Source of the DNA: Xenorhabdus griffiniae
GTDB lineage: Bacteria > Pseudomonadota > Gammaproteobacteria > Enterobacterales > Enterobacteriaceae
Direction of reading: 5' to 3'
DNA: 64,000 bases
Assembly: GCF_037265215.1 (NCBI RefSeq)
Contig: NZ_CP147737.1
Span: 1,178,001 to 1,242,000 of the forward strand
Shown one piece after another: positions 18,488 through 28,900 of the stretch (position 1 is its first letter; each line of letters opens with the position of its first letter). The position numbers were made by a program, and so were the translations under genes. The notes beneath the pieces are model-generated. The model saw nothing but the letters and a program-made list of their open reading frames with translations, was not told the DNA's origin and made no database searches.

Positions 18488-20593
18488 ATGGCTGATACAC
18501 AGCATACCCAAACTCGTCCCAAATTTACAGTTCAAAAAACATCAGGCAGCCAAAAACCGCTTGATCTGATCCAAACCGTCAAAACCTCGGCTATGTATTC
18601 CTGGCAAAATCTGCTACCTGCCTGTGGTATTGATATTCCCACAAAAGGTAAACATGGCGCTTGTCCCATCTGCGGTGGTACTGACCGTTTTCATTTTATC
18701 GATGATCACCATCATGGCAACTGGCATTGCCGTCAGTGTGACGCCCCAAACTATGGCGATGGACTGGATTTAGTGGCAAGAATCAAGGGGATCTCTGTTA
18801 CTGAGGCGGCAAAAGTTGTCGCTAATGTACTGGCGCTACCTTTGCCAGCCTCCAAGCCAGCCAAAGAAACCCATTATCCAACACTACCGATTACCGAAAG
18901 AGTGGCGGTACTGATGGCGCAAACTGTCGCCGGGCAATCGCCCTATCTGACTGCAAAGGGTCTGCAACATATTGATCAGCGGCTACTGTTTGATAATTCG
19001 ACAGTGCTGACACTGACAACACTGGATAAAAAAATCACCGGTGCGCAGATTATCAAACCCAATGGCGAGAAAAAATTACTGTCTGGCAGCCAGAAGAAAG
19101 GCGCGTTTATTGCTTTGTCAGAACTGGAAGCATCCTCCGATACGGTGATCATTACCGAAGGTTACGCCACAGCCCTGACCATTACCCAGTTACATCAAGG
19201 TGCCGTTCTGGCGGCACTGGATGCAGGCAACTTATTTTCTGTCACCAAAGCTGTTCGGGAACGCTGGCCGGACGTAAAAATCATTATTGCGGCAGATAAT
19301 AACTGGCATAGCCCTGGCGAACTGGACAAGCACGGCAAACCCAAAGTAAATATCGGCAGGATCTCAGCAGAGAAAGCAGCGCTGACGGTGAATGGCTGGA
19401 TCTCGTTGCCACCAACAGAGTACAAAGCCGACTGGGATGATTATCGCCAACAACATGGCACGGAGACAGCACAACAGGCATTCAGTCAGGCGTTATATCA
19501 GGTGAGGGAACCGATAAACAGTGATGCAATAGAAACCCGTCGTTATGACAATGTTGAAAGCCTCTATCCAAATCGTAAAACAAAATTACCCCTGTCAGTT
19601 GGCTCTGAGGGCTTTGATGCTCAGTTAGACTACGTGGTTAAGGGCATTATTCCGGCGCATTCCCTGTGCAGCATTTACGGGGCGAGCGGATCATACAAAA
19701 GTTTTCTGGCGGGAGCGTGGGGTTGTCATATTGCCACAGGTAAGGCATGGGCAGGAAAACAGGTTGCTCAGGGTGCTGTACTGTACGTGGTTGGTGAAGG
19801 TGGGATTGGTGTGCCCCGGCGCATCAAAGCATGGGAAATCGTTAATGGTCAGACGGTTAAAAATATGTATCTGATCAATACGCCAGTCTTTCCGGCTTCG
19901 CCTGCCGAAGTGCATGAACTGGTGGTCGCTGCCCAGCAGGTTGAATCTGAAACAGGCGAACCGGTACGCCTGATTATTCTGGACACCTTAGCCCGCTGTT
20001 TTGGTGGCGCTGATGAAAATGATTCAAAAGATATGGGCGCGTTTGTCCGGGGTTGTGACGAGCTGAAAGCTAAAACAGGCGCAAGCATTCTCGTGGTTCA
20101 CCATTCCGGCAAAGACGAAAGCAAGGGTGCAAGGGGTTCCAGTGCCTTTCGTGCGGCGCTGGATGTTGAATATCGGATCAACCGGGAAGGGAAAAAAGGC
20201 GGTGCGCTGGTTATCACCTGCACCAAAATGAAAGATGCCGAAGAACCGGAAACCAAAGCTTATGACATGCGCGTAGTTGAACTTTTTACCGATAAAGACG
20301 GTGAGGATATTACCTCACTGGTCTTGGTTGACAAGCCACGTGATCCGGTTGAAGAGAAAGAAATTGAACGCATCCCCAATAAAACAGATAACCACACGGC
20401 ATTATGGCAATGTATCCGGTCGCGCACTGCCCTGAAAGAGCCTTGTTCCATTGCTCTTATACGCGATGATTTAAAGTCGATGGGCATGAATGTGAAGAAT
20501 TTCAGCCGTTGGTTGACCAAGTTAGAGCAAGACGGACTGATTACCCGCAACGGGCAGGAAATAACCATTATCAACCAAAACAATGTAGACTAA
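18488..20593 (+). CDS. Zinc-finger primase / RepA-like ATPase fusion
   Basis: The 701-residue protein starts with a primase zinc ribbon (CPICGGTDRFHF then WHCRQCDAPNYGDGLDLVAR, residues 58-100). It continues with a TOPRIM-type core (VIITEGYATALTITQ near 220, IIIAADNN near 261). The C-terminal part is a RecA/RepA-like motor with Walker A IYGASGSYKSF near 396 and Walker B LIILDTLARCFGG near 496. Such fusions start and drive autonomous replication of P4-like satellite islands. It differs from phage P4 alpha itself, whose helicase is of the D5/SF3 kind. Repeats and a palindrome directly downstream could be its origin. Confidence 0.88.
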   Translation: MADTQHTQTRPKFTVQKTSGSQKPLDLIQTVKTSAMYSWQNLLPACGIDIPTKGKHGACPICGGTDRFHFIDDHHHGNWHCRQCDAPNYGDGLDLVARIKGISVTEAAKVVANVLALPLPASKPAKETHYPTLPITERVAVLMAQTVAGQSPYLTAKGLQHIDQRLLFDNSTVLTLTTLDKKITGAQIIKPNGEKKLLSGSQKKGAFIALSELEASSDTVIITEGYATALTITQLHQGAVLAALDAGNLFSVTKAVRERWPDVKIIIAADNNWHSPGELDKHGKPKVNIGRISAEKAALTVNGWISLPPTEYKADWDDYRQQHGTETAQQAFSQALYQVREPINSDAIETRRYDNVESLYPNRKTKLPLSVGSEGFDAQLDYVVKGIIPAHSLCSIYGASGSYKSFLAGAWGCHIATGKAWAGKQVAQGAVLYVVGEGGIGVPRRIKAWEIVNGQTVKNMYLINTPVFPASPAEVHELVVAAQQVESETGEPVRLIILDTLARCFGGADENDSKDMGAFVRGCDELKAKTGASILVVHHSGKDESKGARGSSAFRAALDVEYRINREGKKGGALVITCTKMKDAEEPETKAYDMRVVELFTDKDGEDITSLVLVDKPRDPVEEKEIERIPNKTDNHTALWQCIRSRTALKEPCSIALIRDDLKSMGMNVKNFSRWLTKLEQDGLITRNGQEITIINQNNVD

Positions 20594-21386
20594 ATAGTGA
20601 GTAAAAAATGAGGAATTACGAGAAAATAGATTGTGATACTCACTGTATTCCTCATTTCTCACGCATATATGCAGAAAAAGCGAGGAACACTAATCACATT
20701 GATTTTTAAAGATAAATTAATCTCCATTCCTCACCTGTTTTTACCCTGATGCAAATAAAAAACGAGTAGAAAATTGAGGAGCAGGTGAGGAATAAAATGT
20801 TTTCTGGCAGGTGTTTTTTTAGCTCTCCGTGTTACCGGGCTAATGCATTAGCCCGGTAACACGGAGAAGACAAGCGCAGCGCGTCAGTTGAAGCAAAACG
20901 TAGGGATGACCAGACAATCAGTCTGTCTTCTCTGGCAGATTATGATACAAAGGGGATTGCTGAAATGAAAATAATCTTTTATTGAATGCGCTGTGGAACA
21001 GACCAATGCACCTTGTTCCATTCAGAAAAACAGACATCAATACCGCTCAATCCTCCCACCTCCACTAAAGATAAATTTAATTTATATTGTTAATTTTGAA
21101 TTTCCTTGCCAATATTCCATATATTGATGATTTTATTGTATTTTATTCAATTTCAGACGAATATGCTAAGTGATGATATTAATACGTTTATTAAAAGTCA
21201 ATTAATTATCATTTAGTCACAGTAGACAGTTAAACCTACTGAATATTTTAATTTTCATTCGATACACATAAGTTTTATTGAATATATATGTAACGCTAAT
21301 TAATAATACCCAATCTGCAACCACTGCATAACTTAATATTTTTAGTTTGCAAGATAGTCACATACGCAATACGGAAAAAAGAATAA
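20594..21386. other. 793-bp non-coding stretch with short repeats, palindrome and AT-rich promoter region
   Basis: The first 200 bp hold repeated TGAGGAA-type words in both orientations: TGAGGAATTAC at 20609, TATTCCTCA at 20645, CGAGGAACA at 20681, CATTCCTCACCTG at 20725, and GAGGAGCAGGTGAGGAATAA at 20777. A perfect palindrome follows at 20824-20867. From about 21060 the DNA is very AT-rich and probably holds the promoter of the secretion operon. No gene is apparent. Iteron-like words behind a primase gene suggest a replication region like the P4 crr/ori, which is an inference. Confidence 0.6.
20824..20867. repeat. Perfect 44-bp palindrome
   Basis: The sequence from TCTCCGTGTTACC to GGTAACACGGAGA is its own reverse complement over 44 bp, with ATGCAT at the centre and no spacer. 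It can extrude a cruciform or fold as a long RNA hairpin. It is not followed by a U tract on either strand. Confidence 0.9.
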
Positions 21387-23522
21387 ATGAGCACTGAGTC
21401 GCCGAATTTTTCCCCGGAACTGGATACCGGACTGATTTGTCTGGCCATGTTGGCCAGGTTTCACAACATAGCCATCTCAATCGAACAACTATCACATGAA
21501 TTCTCTGCCGCTAATCAAGGTGTGACCCAGCAGGAGCTGCTGCTGGCTGCACGGAAATCGGGGCTGAAAGCCAAGGCTGTGCGCACCACACCTGCCAGAC
21601 TTGAACACACACCATTACCTGCTATTGCTATTGACCGGGAGGGGAAGTTTTTCATTTTAGCCAAAGTCGATCAGGAACAAGCGTTGATTCAGGATCCGCG
21701 TTCAGCTCGCGCTGAAGTTATCAGCTTCGAGGGACTTGAGCAACGTTGGACTGGGCAACTGATACTCGTGCGCTCTGGAAATAGTGTATCTGGTGAATCT
21801 TCACGTTTTGATTTCACCTGGTTTATCCCGGCTATCGTCAAATACCGCAAGTTGCTGGGCGAAGTTTTGTTGGGATCTTTTGCCTTGCAGTTGTTTGCCC
21901 TGGTGACACCGTTGTTCTTTCAGGTGGTCATGGACAAAGTGCTGGTACACCACGGCCTGACGACATTGGATGTTGTCGCGGCAGGGCTGTTAGGCATTAT
22001 GCTGTTTGAGTCGGCCTTGAGTGGTCTGCGTAGCTATGTGTTTGCGCATACGACCAGCCGGATTGATGTAGAGTTGGGGTCGGGTCTGTTTCGGCATTTA
22101 ATCAATTTACCACTGGCGTACTTTCAAGCCAGGCGCGTCGGTGACTCTGTTGCACGTGTACGCGAACTGGAAAACATTCGTAGTTTCCTCACCGGCAATG
22201 CCATTACGCTGATGATTGATGTCTTTTTTTCCTTAGTCTTTATTTTGGTCATGCTCTTTTACAGTGGCTGGCTGACCCTCATTGTGTTGGTGTCCTTGCC
22301 GCTCTATGCCCTGGTTTCGGCTTTAATAACCCCGCTTTTGCGTAAGCGGTTACAGGACAGCTTCACACGCAACGCTGAAAATCAGGCATTTCTTGTTGAA
22401 ACAGTAAACGGCATTGATACCCTGAAATCAATGTCGGTTGAACCGCAAATCATCCGTAAATGGGATAACCAGATGGCGGCTTATGTGGCAGCGGGTTTCA
22501 AAACCCAGACTTTATCGACGCTCGCTAACGAAAGTGTTTCGCTTATCGGCAAACTTGTCACGGTTGCTACCCTCTGGCTGGGTGCCCGCCTTGTGATAGA
22601 AGGGCAACTATCGGTGGGAGAACTGATCGCATTTAATATGCTGGCTGGCCGTGTCAGCGGTCCTATTATGCGTCTGGCTCAGCTATGGACCAGCTTCCAG
22701 CAAACCGGCGTCTCGGTGCAGCGTCTGGGAGACATCCTCAATTCCCATACTGAATTGTCTCAGTCTACACGCAGTACAGTACCGCCGCTTAAAGGGCAGG
22801 TTACATTCGAACAGGTGCATTTTCGCTATCGTCCCGATGGCTCTGAGGTGCTGAGTGGCGTCAACCTGAGCATGGGTGCCGGAGAAATTATTGGTGTGGT
22901 TGGCCGTTCAGGCTCAGGCAAAAGTACCCTGACTCGCCTGTTGCAGCGGCTCTATGTACCGGAGCGCGGGCGGGTACTGGTCGATGGCATGGATTTGGCA
23001 TTGGCTGATGTTTCCTCGTTGCGCCGGCAGATTGGCGTCGTGTTGCAGGACAATATGCTATTTAACCGCAGCATTCGTGAAAATATTGCCTTGAGCGACC
23101 CGGGGACGCCACTCGAAGTGGTTATGCATGCTGCAAAAATGGCAGGAGCCCATGAGTTCATCCTTGAGCTGCCGGAAGGTTACGACACGATAGTGGGTGA
23201 ACACGGTGCGTCACTTTCGGGCGGTCAACGGCAACGGGTGGCTATTGCCCGCGCTTTGATCGGTGATCCCCGTATTTTGATTTTCGACGAAGCGACCAGT
23301 GCATTGGATTACGAATCTGAACGAGTGGTTCAGCAGAACATGCAGAGCATTTGCAAGGGACGTACAGTCATCATTATCGCCCATCGATTGTCAGCGGTGC
23401 GCGACGCCCATCGTATCATTGTGATGGAGCGTGGGCAGATCGTTGAACAGGGCGCCCATGCCGAATTACTGGTGCGTCAGGACGGCCACTATTCACGGCT
23501 GTACCAAATGCAGCAAGGCTGA
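21387..23522 (+). CDS. Type I secretion ABC transporter (HlyB-like)
   Basis: The 711-residue protein has an N-terminal C39-like domain whose catalytic Cys is replaced (DTGLICLAMLARFHN, Thr where peptidases have Cys), as in HlyB. A six-helix membrane domain spans about residues 155-430. The nucleotide-binding domain has Walker A GRSGSGKST, signature LSGGQRQRVAIARAL, Walker B ILIFDEATSALD and H-loop IIAHRLS. It powers export of RTX substrates across both membranes together with the HlyD-like protein and a TolC-like channel, which is not encoded here. The giant RTX protein downstream is the likely substrate. Confidence 0.93.
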   Translation: MSTESPNFSPELDTGLICLAMLARFHNIAISIEQLSHEFSAANQGVTQQELLLAARKSGLKAKAVRTTPARLEHTPLPAIAIDREGKFFILAKVDQEQALIQDPRSARAEVISFEGLEQRWTGQLILVRSGNSVSGESSRFDFTWFIPAIVKYRKLLGEVLLGSFALQLFALVTPLFFQVVMDKVLVHHGLTTLDVVAAGLLGIMLFESALSGLRSYVFAHTTSRIDVELGSGLFRHLINLPLAYFQARRVGDSVARVRELENIRSFLTGNAITLMIDVFFSLVFILVMLFYSGWLTLIVLVSLPLYALVSALITPLLRKRLQDSFTRNAENQAFLVETVNGIDTLKSMSVEPQIIRKWDNQMAAYVAAGFKTQTLSTLANESVSLIGKLVTVATLWLGARLVIEGQLSVGELIAFNMLAGRVSGPIMRLAQLWTSFQQTGVSVQRLGDILNSHTELSQSTRSTVPPLKGQVTFEQVHFRYRPDGSEVLSGVNLSMGAGEIIGVVGRSGSGKSTLTRLLQRLYVPERGRVLVDGMDLALADVSSLRRQIGVVLQDNMLFNRSIRENIALSDPGTPLEVVMHAAKMAGAHEFILELPEGYDTIVGEHGASLSGGQRQRVAIARALIGDPRILIFDEATSALDYESERVVQQNMQSICKGRTVIIIAHRLSAVRDAHRIIVMERGQIVEQGAHAELLVRQDGHYSRLYQMQQG

Positions 23523-23611
23523 AGATTTCGTCGATGATACTGGCTAATAACGTCACCAGGGGCAGACGTGATCAAGACAAATACACCCCGACTCAAGGAA
23601 AATAATTTCGT

Positions 23612-25027
23612 ATGAGCGCCACTCTTTCTTTATTGCAGCGCTATCGCAGCATATGGCGTCAGGCCTGGCACCAGCGCAAAAACATGGATACGCCGCCGCG
23701 TCTCCCTCATGAATTGCAGTTTTTACCGACGGCGTTGGAGTTGCAGGAGACACCGGTTCACCCTGCACCAAGAATTTTCATCTGGAGCATCATGGGCTTC
23801 GCTTTATTGGCATTGCTCTGGGCCTGCATCGGTAAAATCGAGGTGGTAGCGGTCGCGCCGGGCAAGGTCGTTCCCAATGGCAAAACCAAGCTGATTCAAC
23901 CCAGCGAAACGGCGGTAGTCAGAGCGATCCATGTCAATGACGGTCAGGCGGTGAAAGTGGGCGAGTTGTTGATCGAACTCGACCCAACGGCAGCGAATGC
24001 CGATGTCAGCCGGATCCAGAGCGAATTACTGGCCGCCCGTATAGACAGTGCGCGCAGCACAGCCATGCTTGATGCGATCAATCAGCAACAGCCGCCAACG
24101 TCGCTGGCAGGAACGATTACCAACGCTAACCCAGAGCAAATGCTCAGTGCCCAGAATTGGCTTCAAGGACAATATCAGGAATACCGTAGCAATCTGGAGT
24201 TGGTCGATGCAGAGATCCGTCAACGCAGCGCCGAAATCCAGTCTGCCCAGGCTCAGGTGGCCAGCCTGCAAAAAACGCTGCCGATCGCTACACGATTGGC
24301 CGAGGACTACCAACAGTTATTGGCGAAACAGTATGTGTCGCGGCATGCGTATCTGGAAAAAGAGCAAGCCCGGCTGGATCTGCAACGTCAGTTAAGCGTG
24401 CAGCAAGCCAGTGTCTTACAGAACACCGCTGCCCAGGAGGAGGCGCGGCGCCGGCGTGAAGCGGTGGTTGCGCAAAATCGCCGCGCCATGCTCGACTTAC
24501 AGCAGGAAGCCAACCAGAAAGCGGCGATCCTGAATCAGGAACTGGCAAAAGCCCGCCATCAGGAAAACCTGACCAGCCTCAAGGCACCGGTGGCCGGCAC
24601 CGTTCAACAACTGGCTATCCATACCGTCGGTGGTGTGGTGACACCGGCTCAGCCGCTAATGGTCATCGTCCCCGCAAACCAACCGATAGAAGTGGAAGCC
24701 ATGCTGGAAAACAAGGATGTGGGGTTCGTACATATTGGTCAATCGGTCACTGTTAAGGTGGAAACCTTTAATTTCACCAAGTATGGCACCGTTGACGGTG
24801 AAGTGCTGAGCGTGTCGAACGATGCCATTGAAGACGAAAAGCGGGGACTCATCTATAGCACCCGTATTCGTCTGAAGTCAGATCACTTGCTGGTCAATGG
24901 TCAGCGAGTCGCACTATCTCCGGGCATGTCGATAACAGCAGAAATAAAAACCGACCAGCGACGGGTGATCGATTACTTCCTGAGTCCGCTGCGGCAGCAT
25001 ATTGATGAAAGTTTGCGGGAGCGATAA
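23612..25027 (+). CDS. Type I secretion membrane fusion protein (HlyD-like)
   Basis: The 471-residue protein has a cytoplasmic N-terminus, one membrane helix near residues 55-75 (IFIWSIMGFALLALLWACIG), and a lipoyl-type half motif (VVAVAPGKVVPNGKTKLIQP). A long alpha-hairpin (about 135-320, rich in Gln/Ala/Glu heptads) and the second lipoyl half plus beta-barrel (LKAPVAGTVQQLAIHTVGG) complete the HlyD fold. It links the ABC transporter to the outer-membrane channel. The gene starts 89 bp behind the transporter and is surely co-transcribed. Confidence 0.93.
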   Translation: MSATLSLLQRYRSIWRQAWHQRKNMDTPPRLPHELQFLPTALELQETPVHPAPRIFIWSIMGFALLALLWACIGKIEVVAVAPGKVVPNGKTKLIQPSETAVVRAIHVNDGQAVKVGELLIELDPTAANADVSRIQSELLAARIDSARSTAMLDAINQQQPPTSLAGTITNANPEQMLSAQNWLQGQYQEYRSNLELVDAEIRQRSAEIQSAQAQVASLQKTLPIATRLAEDYQQLLAKQYVSRHAYLEKEQARLDLQRQLSVQQASVLQNTAAQEEARRRREAVVAQNRRAMLDLQQEANQKAAILNQELAKARHQENLTSLKAPVAGTVQQLAIHTVGGVVTPAQPLMVIVPANQPIEVEAMLENKDVGFVHIGQSVTVKVETFNFTKYGTVDGEVLSVSNDAIEDEKRGLIYSTRIRLKSDHLLVNGQRVALSPGMSITAEIKTDQRRVIDYFLSPLRQHIDESLRER

Positions 25028-25046
25028 AAAACCGAAGGCGAGTGAG

Positions 25047-25189
25047 TAATACCGCTCGCTTAAGCACTTTTTTGCATAGTTATTCACAAAAATGCTTAAT
25101 AAGAAAATTTGAATAGCCCGTCATTACTGGTTTCTTCAAATTGAGAAAATGATAGTTGGTACTTTTATTTCTCTTAAGCGAGCAGTATT
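25047..25189. repeat. MITE-like 143-bp element with terminal inverted repeats
   Basis: AATACCGCTCGCTTAAG (25048-25064) and CTTAAGCGAGCAGTATT (25173-25189) are inverted repeats with one mismatch. They enclose an AT-rich core that itself holds inverted words. Just outside, AAGGCGAGTGAG occurs twice as a direct repeat (25035-25046 and 25190-25201), like a target duplication. It has no coding capacity. It lies between the HlyD-like gene and the next gene of the secretion operon. Confidence 0.55.
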
Positions 25190-25302
25190 AAGGCGAGTGA
25201 GAGGCTTTCTGTTGGATTTAACGCGTTATTTTTTACCGTTTTTCCGGGGGGATAAGTGATTATTGAGACTTTTTGTCATCTTACTTTATTGGGAGCAACA
25301 AA

Positions 25303-25887
25303 ATGAAGGTATTACCTCGGCACTGGGGCTATCTCCTTATCTTTTTAGTTTGTGGCTGGTTAATCCTCTTTTTTTTAGGCTTTACCGGACTGGTGCGTTG
25401 TAACGGGTTCGTCTCGGGGTTAAGCGGTTGCCATCAGTATGCAGAAGCAATACACAAACCCATTGATGTCACCAAGGCCGGTCAGTCAGTGACTTTTGAT
25501 TTTGAAATTCCTCAGGAGGGGGGGTATCAGTTTGCTTTGCTGTTTGATAAAGGGAATGACTATGACGAAATGTTAAGACGACTTCGATTATTTGGGAGTA
25601 AATTTTACGGAAGTATTGATGATGACGGCGTAATAACTCCAGTTTCACTCCATCTCGTTAAAGATGAAAAGATTTTTTTTGACGAGAAAATAAATGCAGG
25701 AGGAAATGATGGAGGGCTGGGTTTCTATTATGAAGAAAAATCTGTAAATGCGGCCATACGGAATATTAAGTCATTTTCATTACCCCCAGGACATTACTTT
25801 GCGGTTATTACTACTCTGGAAAATGTCCCTGCATTTGATGGCATTGAGAGTTTTGTACTGTTCACTTATTACGATCCGAAGATTTGA
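25303..25887 (+). CDS. Small membrane-anchored protein of the secretion locus (DUF5625-like)
   Basis: The 194-residue product has an N-terminal hydrophobic segment (WGYLLIFLVCGWLILFFLGF, residues 6-25) and a periplasmic beta-rich part, including KAGQSVTFDFEIPQEGGYQF and a C-terminal LPPGHYFAVITTLENVPAF. That pattern recalls DUF5625 lipoprotein-like proteins, though no clear lipobox Cys follows. GGGAGCAACAAA precedes the ATG. It lies between the adaptor and the giant substrate gene. It could be a chaperone, immunity or assembly factor for the hydrolase-like substrate; the sequence does not decide this. Confidence 0.65.
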   Translation: MKVLPRHWGYLLIFLVCGWLILFFLGFTGLVRCNGFVSGLSGCHQYAEAIHKPIDVTKAGQSVTFDFEIPQEGGYQFALLFDKGNDYDEMLRRLRLFGSKFYGSIDDDGVITPVSLHLVKDEKIFFDEKINAGGNDGGLGFYYEEKSVNAAIRNIKSFSLPPGHYFAVITTLENVPAFDGIESFVLFTYYDPKI

Positions 25888-25938
25888 TTTATGCAGGAAA
25901 AAAACAAAGAGAAATAACAACTAGAGGAAATAATAAGT

Positions 25939-28900
25939 ATGGAAAAGAAATACTCTGTAACCTATAAAGTTGCTCCGAGGGGGGCTGAGTATGTTTATCA
26001 GGAAAATAAGGGAAAGAACAAAGCGGGAGATGTACATCCTTCATCCGCCGGTCATATGTGGTATGTGATAAATGACGGGAACGGAAATGAACAAAGTTAC
26101 GGTTTTGAGTCAGAGCTTGGTGAACCGTGGGGCAAAGGGCGGGTCACGCGGCATGATAATGTCGCCTATAAACAAACGGTGTATGAAGTTTCCGTCGCGT
26201 TGACTGAGACTCAGGGCAAGAGGTTAATCGACTTTTCAGAAAATCCGGATAAAGTTGGGGGATTCAGGAAAGCAGAATACCATGTTGTGACCAACAGTTG
26301 CGTCGATTTCGTGTTTTTTTCATTAACATCTATTGGATACAATACGCATGGCATGCAAGGAAATCTGGTTCCCGTGAATAACATTATTCCTTTGAATAAT
26401 ATGTTAAAATTTAATGGGGCTGAAATCATTAGTAACCATCTGGTTCGTGATGGTCAATATTATGAGTATCATGATGCAAGAGATGTCACTAAAACTTTAT
26501 GGTTAACCCCGGATGAAAGTAAGCGTGTCCCTGGACCGTCAACAAACTTGATTAACATTGATATTAATTCCTCCCCACAGCCCCAAAAACATATTCAGGG
26601 CGAAAATAAGGCGCAGCAGGATGTTGCCAACGGTTATATCCAAAATGCGGCGACACACAAAATATCTGTCATCGGAGATATTCTCAACAAAACAGACTTT
26701 ACCTCTACCCAGATGGCCGGCCTTGCCACCGGAGGCATTCGTCCTGGTGAAATGCAGCTTGACCCCAATGTGCGGCCCAACACCTATCTGTCGGAGTTCT
26801 ACAAACCCTTCTACCAGCCCGGAGACACGAGCAAACTGGACTTTGGCCTACGCAACGCCGTGACGTTGAACGGTTTATCAGCGATGACAACGTTCAACAC
26901 GTATGTTGACCCGCTATTATTGGATCTGAGCGGTAATGGTGTACACATGACTGATATCCGTGATGGCGTATTGTTCGACATGGATAACAGTGGCACGCTC
27001 AAGCGTACCGGCTGGACAGGTAGCAATACCGGAATACTGGTGATTAATGATGGTAGTGGGCAAATAAAAAATGCCAGTCAAATGTTCTCCGAATACTACA
27101 GTGGCAAAACCGGAATTAATGGTGCCGCTGGCGAGAAGAAATTCAAGGATGGCTTCGGGGCTTTAGCCAGTGAAGATGCCAATAAAGATGGAGTGATTGA
27201 TGAACACGATCCGATCTGGAGCCAGTTACGGGTTTGGATTGATGGTTCACATGATGCGAAAGTCGATGCAGGCGAGCTAAAGACATTGGCTGAACTGGGT
27301 ATTACTCAGATTAACGTTCTCTCCTCAGATAAAGCCGAGGTGCGTGATGGGAACAAAGTTGTTGCCAGTGGATCTTTCACCATCAATGGCGAAACCCGGG
27401 AAATGCTGGCGGTTGATTTTCTCGGTGACCCTGTCAGCAACATACTGAGCACTCAGGGGACGGGTACGCGGGTGACTTCTACGTACAACGATATCACGAC
27501 CACGGCTTACGCCAGCCAGAGTGAAACAGGTGAAACTCTGGATGCAGAACAGCTAGGTGTGAGTCATCTGTATGGTGGTAGCGGTAATGATACCCTGATT
27601 GCAGCAAAAACCGGCAGCTGGCTGGTCGGAGGTGCGGGGAGCAATACCTATGTGGGTGGTGCCGGCGATGACGTTTTTGTTATCAGCGCTTCTGACGATA
27701 CAAAAAACATTCATGGCAATGGCGGATACGATACAGCGCTCATTGTTGGTAACAAAGGCGTCGAGCTGAACATGGCTGAGGCTGGTTTAACCGTCGCTCA
27801 AGGTGGAAGTGGTAGTGATGTTATCAGGAGCGGAGGAGCCAATGGTGTCTTTATCAAGGGAGGCTCCGGTGATTCTGTTCTGGTTGGTGGGATGGGTAAC
27901 GACGTTTTAGTCGGTGGTAGTGGGCATAACACCATTATTGGTGGTAGTGGAAAGTCAGTCATCTATGCAGGTTCTCAAGGCGATATAATTTACGCTTCTG
28001 AGGGAGGCAGCATCATTCATGCCGGTGGCGGAGACGATAAGATTTTCGGCGGTGTAGGTGATGACATTATTGAGGTAGGACACGGTAATGCCACCATTGA
28101 TGGCGATGGGGGCGTTAACATCGTTAGCCTGCACGGTAACCACGGCGACTACCAAATCACCCGTACCGACAGTGGATATATCGTGACCGACAAGGTTGCC
28201 GGGCGTGATGGCACAGTGACGCTGAAAAATATCCAGAAACTCAATTTTGCGGATATTTCAGCGGTGGATTTACAAATACCCAATGCGATGCCTGTTGAGG
28301 ATGTCCTCACCCACGACAAGGATGGCAAAGTCTTTTCTCGTACCCAACCTCATCTGATTTCCGCAGAGAGCCTGTTGGCCAATGATCAACACCTCAACAG
28401 CCAGGGGGCACTGCGTATTGCCAATGTTGGAGATGCGATAGGCGGTACGGTCAGTCTCACCGCCCAGGGCGATGTCTTGTTTACGCCGGATGCAGATTAC
28501 ACTGGTGTCATTAGCTTCAAATATGGTGTAACTGATGCAGCCGGTAATCCTTCAGCCTCAGTAGTGGATCTGAGCAGCGGGGAAACCGCACCAATGCGTG
28601 CCGTTGCTACCTTACTGACCCCCGAAGTCCCGCTCGATCCACTGGCTGCTCAGCAATGGTATCTGAGCGATGCCAACATCCTGCCGGTTTGGAAAGACTA
28701 TACCGGCAAAGGCGTGCGTATCGGTCAGTTCGAACCGGGCGGCAAGTTCGCCACCGGGCCAGAAATCTTTGATATCGCTCATCCCGATCTTGCAGCAAAT
28801 GTTGATAAAGCCTGGCTGCAAACTCAACAAGCCAATAGTACCTTGCCAAACGTGGTTTCCAACCATGCGACGATGGTGGCGGGTGTGATGGTTGCCACGA

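Noticed and set aside
16970..20583. Many antisense frames of 60-110 codons over the integrase and primase genes
   Set aside because: They lie fully inside strongly supported genes and have no domain or ribosome site.
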